DNA from: Ectothiorhodospira magna
GTDB lineage: Bacteria; Pseudomonadota; Gammaproteobacteria; Ectothiorhodospirales; Ectothiorhodospiraceae
Reading direction: 5' to 3'
Assembly (NCBI RefSeq): GCF_900110965.1
Contig: NZ_FOFO01000003.1
Coordinates: 57,698-121,697, forward strand
DNA length: 64,000 nt
Shown: positions 60,181 through 64,000 of the stretch, one piece after another
Position numbering within the stretch: position 1 is the first letter of the stretch
Layout of the letters: each line of letters opens with the position of its first letter
Notes under the pieces: model-generated
Databases searched by the model: none
Told to the model about the DNA's origin: nothing
Seen by the model: the letters and a program-made list of their open reading frames with translations, nothing else
Translations under genes and position numbers: made by a program

Positions 60181-60196
60181 TGGCACGCTCCCTGCA
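60181..60196 (+). promoter_or_regulatory. Sigma-54 promoter of flagellin gene 2
   Basis: TGGCAC-N5-CTGCA: perfect -24 element and a -12 element with one mismatch (CTGC for TTGC), 95 bases before the ATG, after an A/T-rich stretch. Same layout as for flagellin gene 1. Confidence 0.68.
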
Positions 60197-60290
60197 TTAT
60201 CTCGGTCAAGGCAGCCCACCTGCAGCACGACATTTCGCGGCAAGGGCGCCCCAAAGACTAACCGCCGCTAACAGTTAGGGAGTACGTATC

Positions 60291-62180
60291 ATGTCACAGG
60301 TTATCAACACCAACATCGCTTCTATAAACGCCCAGCGCAACCTGGCCAAGACCCAGGCCGGCCTGCAGACCACCTTGCAGCGCCTGTCCACTGGTCTGCG
60401 CATCAACAGCGCCAAAGACGACGCCGCCGGGCTGGCCATTGCCGAGCGATTCACCTCTCAGATCAATGGTCTCAATCAGGCCATCCGCAATGCCAATGAT
60501 GGCATCAGCTTCGCCCAGACTGCCGAAGGGGCATTGATGGAAGTGGGCAACCTGCTCCAGCGGGTCCGCGTCCTGTCGGTGCAGTCTCTCAATGACACCA
60601 ACTCCGCCTCTGACCGGGAAGCCCTGAATCAGGAAGTGCAGCAGGCCATCCGGGAAATCAACCGCATTGCCCACAACACCCAGTTCAACAACAAGAACAT
60701 CCTCGACGGCACCCTCAGGGAGCTGATCTTCCAGGTGGGCGCCAACTCCGGCCAGACCATTTTGCAGACCGGCCTGGATACCCGAGGGAGTCAGTTGGGG
60801 GCGGTGATTGCCAGTACTGAAAATCTGGGGGATCGGTCGATTGGGTTTGAGCGGTATTCAATGGCTCCTAATGGCCTTGATCCAGATGGAACTGTCGAGA
60901 TTGATGGCCCTAATGGGTTCTTAGTCAATGGTGTTCAGATAATGGCGGTAGGAGATAATTTAAATCCTACTACTGATGAAAGTACGCTTGCTGCAGAACT
61001 TCAACAACGAATTCGTGATGCAGTAGATGCAGAGTATGGCGCCGGTACAGGTGATGGTTATCGGGTGGTATGGGATGGTACTAACTACTTATTCTTGAAT
61101 GGTACGGGAAGGGAGGTTGAGGTTAATGTTCAACTTACTGATGGTACAAATCCTACGAGCCTAAATACAGCTAACGAAACAGCTGCATATTCCGGCTTCT
61201 ACGAAATGGGCGTTGGGATGTTGAATTTTGGTGTCGGTTCTGAAATCGAATCCACTGACATCTCCCTTCGGGTGAATGGTTCAGTAGTAAATGTTGTTAC
61301 TACTCCTACAGCTGGAGTAGAGACTCAAGAACAATTAAGATTCTCGTTGGAGACTGCAATCAATGGACCCGATGGTCTTGATAGTGCAGGTGCTATTGAA
61401 GTCATCTACGACGAAAGCAGCAACCAGTTCATCTTCTTCAACAACTCCGGTGAACGTGTCGACATCGACCTGACCATTAAGGATAGCCTCAACAACCAGG
61501 CCCGCATGAACACCTCTGTCCTCGGTGTCGGCGGTGACAACTTTAACACCAGCATTTTTGACTACTTGGAACAGCCCGGCAATGCCATGAACTTCTCCGT
61601 GGACATCACGGGCACCGATGGCAACCCCCAGACCATCAGTGTCGAAGATGCCCGATCCCTCTCCGATGTGGTGGGACGGATCAACGCCGAGACCGAAAGC
61701 ACCGGGGTCACCGCCTATCTCTCCGAGGACGGAAAAAACATCAACTTCAGCTCCGCCCTGGGCACCACCTTCGAGGTTCAGGTCAGTGCCCCCGGCAACA
61801 TCGGTGGGGGGGGAGCCGGCGCTCCGGTGATGACCACTGCCACCGGTGATGCCAATGGTTCCTTCTATGTGGATGATTTCAGCGTCAGAACCACCATGGA
61901 AGCCAACATGACCCTGATGGCCGTCGACTACGCCATCACCCAGATCACCGGCGCCCGCGCCATCATGGGGGCCATTCAGAACCGCTTCGAGAGCAACGTC
62001 TCCAACCTGCGGGTCGGTTCGGAAAATCTTACCGCCTCCCGCTCGCGGATTCAGGACGCTGACTTTGCCGAAGAAACCGCCGAACTCACCCGCAACCAGA
62101 TCCTGCAACAGGCCGGCACCTCGGTCCTGGCCCAGGCCAATCAGTTGCCCCAGGGTGTGCTTCAGCTGCTGCAAGGCTAA
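60291..62180 (+). CDS. Flagellin 2
   Basis: A 629-residue flagellin paralogous to the one at 58027. The D0/D1 ends are nearly identical (SQVINTNIASINAQRNL at the N-terminus, LTRNQILQQAGTSVLAQAN at the C-terminus). The variable middle (about 185-490) again contains two units of the same roughly 80-residue type (with AEYGAGTGDGYRVVWDG and VIYDESSNQFIFFNNSG), but diverged in sequence and insertions from flagellin 1. A flagellin-IN-type segment follows (VDITGTDGNPQTISVEDARS). AGGGAG-like ribosome site (TTAGGGAG). Confidence 0.95.
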   Translation: MSQVINTNIASINAQRNLAKTQAGLQTTLQRLSTGLRINSAKDDAAGLAIAERFTSQINGLNQAIRNANDGISFAQTAEGALMEVGNLLQRVRVLSVQSLNDTNSASDREALNQEVQQAIREINRIAHNTQFNNKNILDGTLRELIFQVGANSGQTILQTGLDTRGSQLGAVIASTENLGDRSIGFERYSMAPNGLDPDGTVEIDGPNGFLVNGVQIMAVGDNLNPTTDESTLAAELQQRIRDAVDAEYGAGTGDGYRVVWDGTNYLFLNGTGREVEVNVQLTDGTNPTSLNTANETAAYSGFYEMGVGMLNFGVGSEIESTDISLRVNGSVVNVVTTPTAGVETQEQLRFSLETAINGPDGLDSAGAIEVIYDESSNQFIFFNNSGERVDIDLTIKDSLNNQARMNTSVLGVGGDNFNTSIFDYLEQPGNAMNFSVDITGTDGNPQTISVEDARSLSDVVGRINAETESTGVTAYLSEDGKNINFSSALGTTFEVQVSAPGNIGGGGAGAPVMTTATGDANGSFYVDDFSVRTTMEANMTLMAVDYAITQITGARAIMGAIQNRFESNVSNLRVGSENLTASRSRIQDADFAEETAELTRNQILQQAGTSVLAQANQLPQGVLQLLQG

Positions 62181-62214
62181 AACGGGCAAGACCTACCCTT
62201 AGCGGCGGTAGGGG

Positions 62215-62252
62215 CCGGGTAGATGCCTTGGATGCATCTACCCGGTTTTTTT
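62215..62252 (+). terminator. Rho-independent terminator of flagellin gene 2
   Basis: Perfect 12-bp stem CCGGGTAGATGC/GCATCTACCCGG with a 7-base loop and seven T. Very strong terminator, only 16 bases from the stop of the convergent gene at 62268. Confidence 0.92.
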
Positions 62253-62267
62253 ATCCCGGCAGGAATT

Positions 62268-63071
62268 TCACACGCTCAGCACGTCAAAAGCGATGATCTG
62301 CTGCTGCTCCCTGGAGAACTCCACGCCGATGAGGTGAATGGGCTTGCCCTGCCCCCGGTGCTTGTCGGCGTAGCCCTTGTCCTGGAGCTGTTGCAAGGCC
62401 CTGCCCTCTGGCACCTGCTCCACCACCTTGAACTCGAACAGATAGATGTGGCCATTGAAATCCACCGTCATGTCCACACGGCCAGTGTTGCCGGCATCTT
62501 CCACGGTGATGGCCAGTCCCAGAGCGGCCAGGTGGCTGTAAAACACGCTGGCGTAATGGCCTTCATACTGGGCGATGGGGTTGTTGCGGTACCAGTCGTG
62601 GGGCAGGCCGGCAAACAGGGCCTTGAAGTGGGTTTCCAGCGCCGGCAGGTCATGGGCCTGCAGGGCACGAAACAGACTGATGCGCTGCTGGGCCGCCCTG
62701 GGCATGCCCAGGGCCGGGAGCAGAGCCTGGTTGAGACTGGCCTCCACTTCCCGGTTGGGATAGCCCAGGGTGTAGAGCCAGTAACCGGTCATGGGCTGTT
62801 CCACCTTGTGTACGGTGAGATAGCCGGTCTGGAACAACAGGGCCTCGGTGGCAATCTCGTCCACGTCGAAGTGGCCCAGAAGGGCGGCCTCCGTTTCCAG
62901 GGTATCCAGCAGCAGGCTCTTGCCGAAGCGGCGGGGGCGGGAGAGGAAATAATAGCTGCCTTCATCGATCAGCTGATGAAGGTAGGGGGTTTTATCCACA
63001 TAGTAGAACCCACCGGTGCGGATTTTGCTGAACGCCTGTACGCCGATGGGGAGATTGAGTGGGGTGGCCAT
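62268..63071 (-). pseudogene. Internally deleted AAA-like ATPase / PD-(D/E)XK nuclease family protein
   Basis: The family (AAA-ATPase-like plus DUF1703 nuclease) is usually 500-530 residues; this one has 267. The N-terminus is intact up to the Walker-A-like RPRRFGKSLLLDTL (residues 46-59) and then jumps directly into the C-terminal half (EAALLGHFDVDEIATEALLF). About 240 residues with the rest of the ATPase are missing, in frame. The nuclease site is kept: D200 and E213-F-K215 in TGRVDMTVDFNGHIYLFEFK. The reading frame is open, so a shortened product may still be made. Confidence 0.72.
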
Positions 63072-63315
63072 GGAGGGAACTCGGCACCTGAAAGGTTTTA
63101 CTGTCAGGGCAGAGTATCACGAAGCCGGGGCTGAGCCGCCCCCTCACCCAGTCACGCCTTCGGATGTGCCCGGATGCGGGCCGTCAGCCGCTTCCTGGAC
63201 ATAGCCCGCAACCCGCTTGGGGAAACCCTGAACATGACTTATTCAACGTTTCCTTTGCTTGGCATAAGGGATATAATCGGCTGTTGGCGTTGTATTGGGC
63301 TGAAACGCCTTCGCC
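63072..63315. promoter_or_regulatory. Gap with probable tRNA-Leu promoter
   Basis: No gene. A consensus -10 element TATAAT at 63272-63277 lies about 39 bases before the tRNA; the -35 is weak. Confidence 0.5.
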
Positions 63316-63401
63316 GCCCGGATGGCGAAATTGGTAGACGCAAGGGACTTAAAATCCCTCGGCTTTAAGCCGTGCCGGTTCGAGTCCGGCTCCGGGCACC
63401 A
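63316..63401 (+). tRNA. tRNA-Leu (UAA anticodon)
   Basis: Class II tRNA: acceptor GCCCGGA/TCCGGGC, D-arm with AATTGGTAGACGC, anticodon loop CTTAAAA (UAA), a long variable arm CTCGGCTTTAAGCCGT, T-arm with GGTTCGAGTCC, and an encoded CCA end. Confidence 0.96.
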
Positions 63402-63495
63402 TGACTGTTCCCTTGGTACAAGTACGAAAAAATCCCACGCTTTTTCAGCAAAAACCCGCGTGAACCCTCGCCCACTCGGGCGGGGAGGTCAGCGG

Positions 63496-63520
63496 GGGCC
63501 GCGCAAGCGGCCCTATTTTT
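63496..63520 (+). terminator. Terminator after tRNA-Leu
   Basis: 7-bp stem GGGCCGC/GCGGCCC closed by a GCAA tetraloop, followed by TATTTTT. Confidence 0.75.
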
Positions 63521-63655
63521 GTGTCTTCTGCCCCTGAACATAGGCTTTCAACGTTGTGACGCTGTGCCGCCCTCGTCGGTAGACTGCATCCGCACTCACT
63601 TGAAATCCCCCGTTATAGCTTTTAATCTATGGCTATTGTAGCAGTGAGTACTGAC

Positions 63656-64000
63656 ATGCTGAAGGCCACAAAGATTACGCATCTACCCCACGACCGAACA
63701 GGCGGCATTTCTGAACTGCCAGTTCGGCGCGGTGCGCTTTGTCTATAACACCGGCCTTCGCATCATATCCCATCGCTACCAACACCACGGCCAGTCGTTG
63801 AGCGCCAAACACGACATCAAGAAGCTGTTGCCGGTCGCCAAGAAATCGCGCAAGTATGGCTGGCTCAAAGACGCGGATTCCATTTAGGGCCAGGGTGCAC
63901 CGGAAGGTCGAGGGCACACTGAAAAGCATCACCCTGACCCGCACCGTCACCGGCAAGCACTACGCCTCCTTGCTGTTTGAAACAGAGCAGGCCGCCCCGG
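63656..64000 (+). pseudogene. Decayed TnpB (IS200/IS605-type) gene, runs off the window
   Basis: Fragments of a TnpB/OrfB-type protein, the RNA-guided nuclease of IS200/IS605 elements. The start MLKATK is in one frame; a one-base shift at about 63675 continues as LRIYPTTEQAAFLNCQFGAV and RFVYNTGLR up to a stop at about 63886. A further shift continues as VEGTLKSITLTRTVTGKHYAS to the window end. Comparison with the family suggests a deletion between the last two parts. The catalytic RuvC region, if present, lies beyond the window. Not functional as seen. Confidence 0.75.

Noticed and set aside
1..64000. CRISPR arrays and rRNA genes
   Set aside because: Looked for regularly spaced direct repeats and rRNA signatures; none seen. 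The only tandem repeat is the two-copy 232-base unit at 48840-49297.

Overview
The window comes from a nitrogen-fixing, anoxygenic phototrophic proteobacterium. A bacteriochlorophyll a / spirilloxanthin-type photosynthesis cluster (bchIDO, crtIB, crtCD, crtEF, bchCXYZ, pufBALMC with a tetraheme cytochrome subunit) lies next to a molybdenum nitrogenase cluster. The high G+C, two polar-type flagellins, a gammaproteobacterial-looking citrate synthase and the absence of pufQ point to a purple sulfur bacterium of the Chromatiales, most likely Ectothiorhodospiraceae. The taxonomic placement is inference, not a database match.

Layout. (1) 1-11.2 kb: nif cluster, all on the + strand: nifK (3' end only), nifT, nifY, nifE, nifN, nifX, a DUF269 gene, fdxB, nifU, nifS, nifV, nifW, nifZ, nifM. 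At least two sigma-54/NifA-type promoters (before nifE and before nifV) divide it into transcription units, and CT/AG-rich palindromes sit in most gaps. (2) 11.2-15 kb: metallo-beta-lactamase-fold hydrolase, two small membrane proteins, citrate synthase flanked by two copies of a dispersed repeat, a bacterioferritin remnant and tRNA-Arg(CCU). (3) 15-35.2 kb: photosynthesis cluster with PpsR/CrtJ-type boxes (TGT-N12-ACA) before crtI, bchC and pufB. (4) 35-43 kb: PerM-family membrane protein, mannose-1-phosphate guanylyltransferase, mfd, an N-carbamoylputrescine amidase and small membrane proteins. (5) 43-46 kb: a Vsr / C5-methyltransferase / GIY-YIG endonuclease (Eco29kI-like) restriction-modification system abutting a broken transporter gene. 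(6) 46-53.2 kb: modABC (molybdate uptake, probably feeding nitrogenase), a Na/Pi-cotransporter-like gene with a duplicated 3' end, a frameshifted outer-membrane protein gene, and mgtE preceded by a structured leader with a proline/acid-rich small ORF. (7) 53.5-57.8 kb: an operon of cysteine-free HMA-like domains, three small helical proteins and an unusual P-type ATPase without the CPC motif. (8) 58-62.2 kb: two paralogous flagellin genes with sigma-54-type promoters. (9) 62.2-64 kb: an internally deleted AAA/PD-(D/E)XK gene, tRNA-Leu(UAA) and a decayed TnpB gene running off the window.

The modules fit together: NifEN, NifX, NifY, NifV and NifB-pathway partners build FeMo-co, NifU and NifS supply Fe-S clusters, FdxB supplies electrons, and ModABC supplies molybdate, while the bch/crt/puf genes build the light-driven cyclic electron transport that can pay for nitrogen fixation.

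The most interesting leads are the possible magnesium-sensing leader peptide in front of mgtE (53021-53286) and the HMA-like/P-type ATPase operon (53524-57804).
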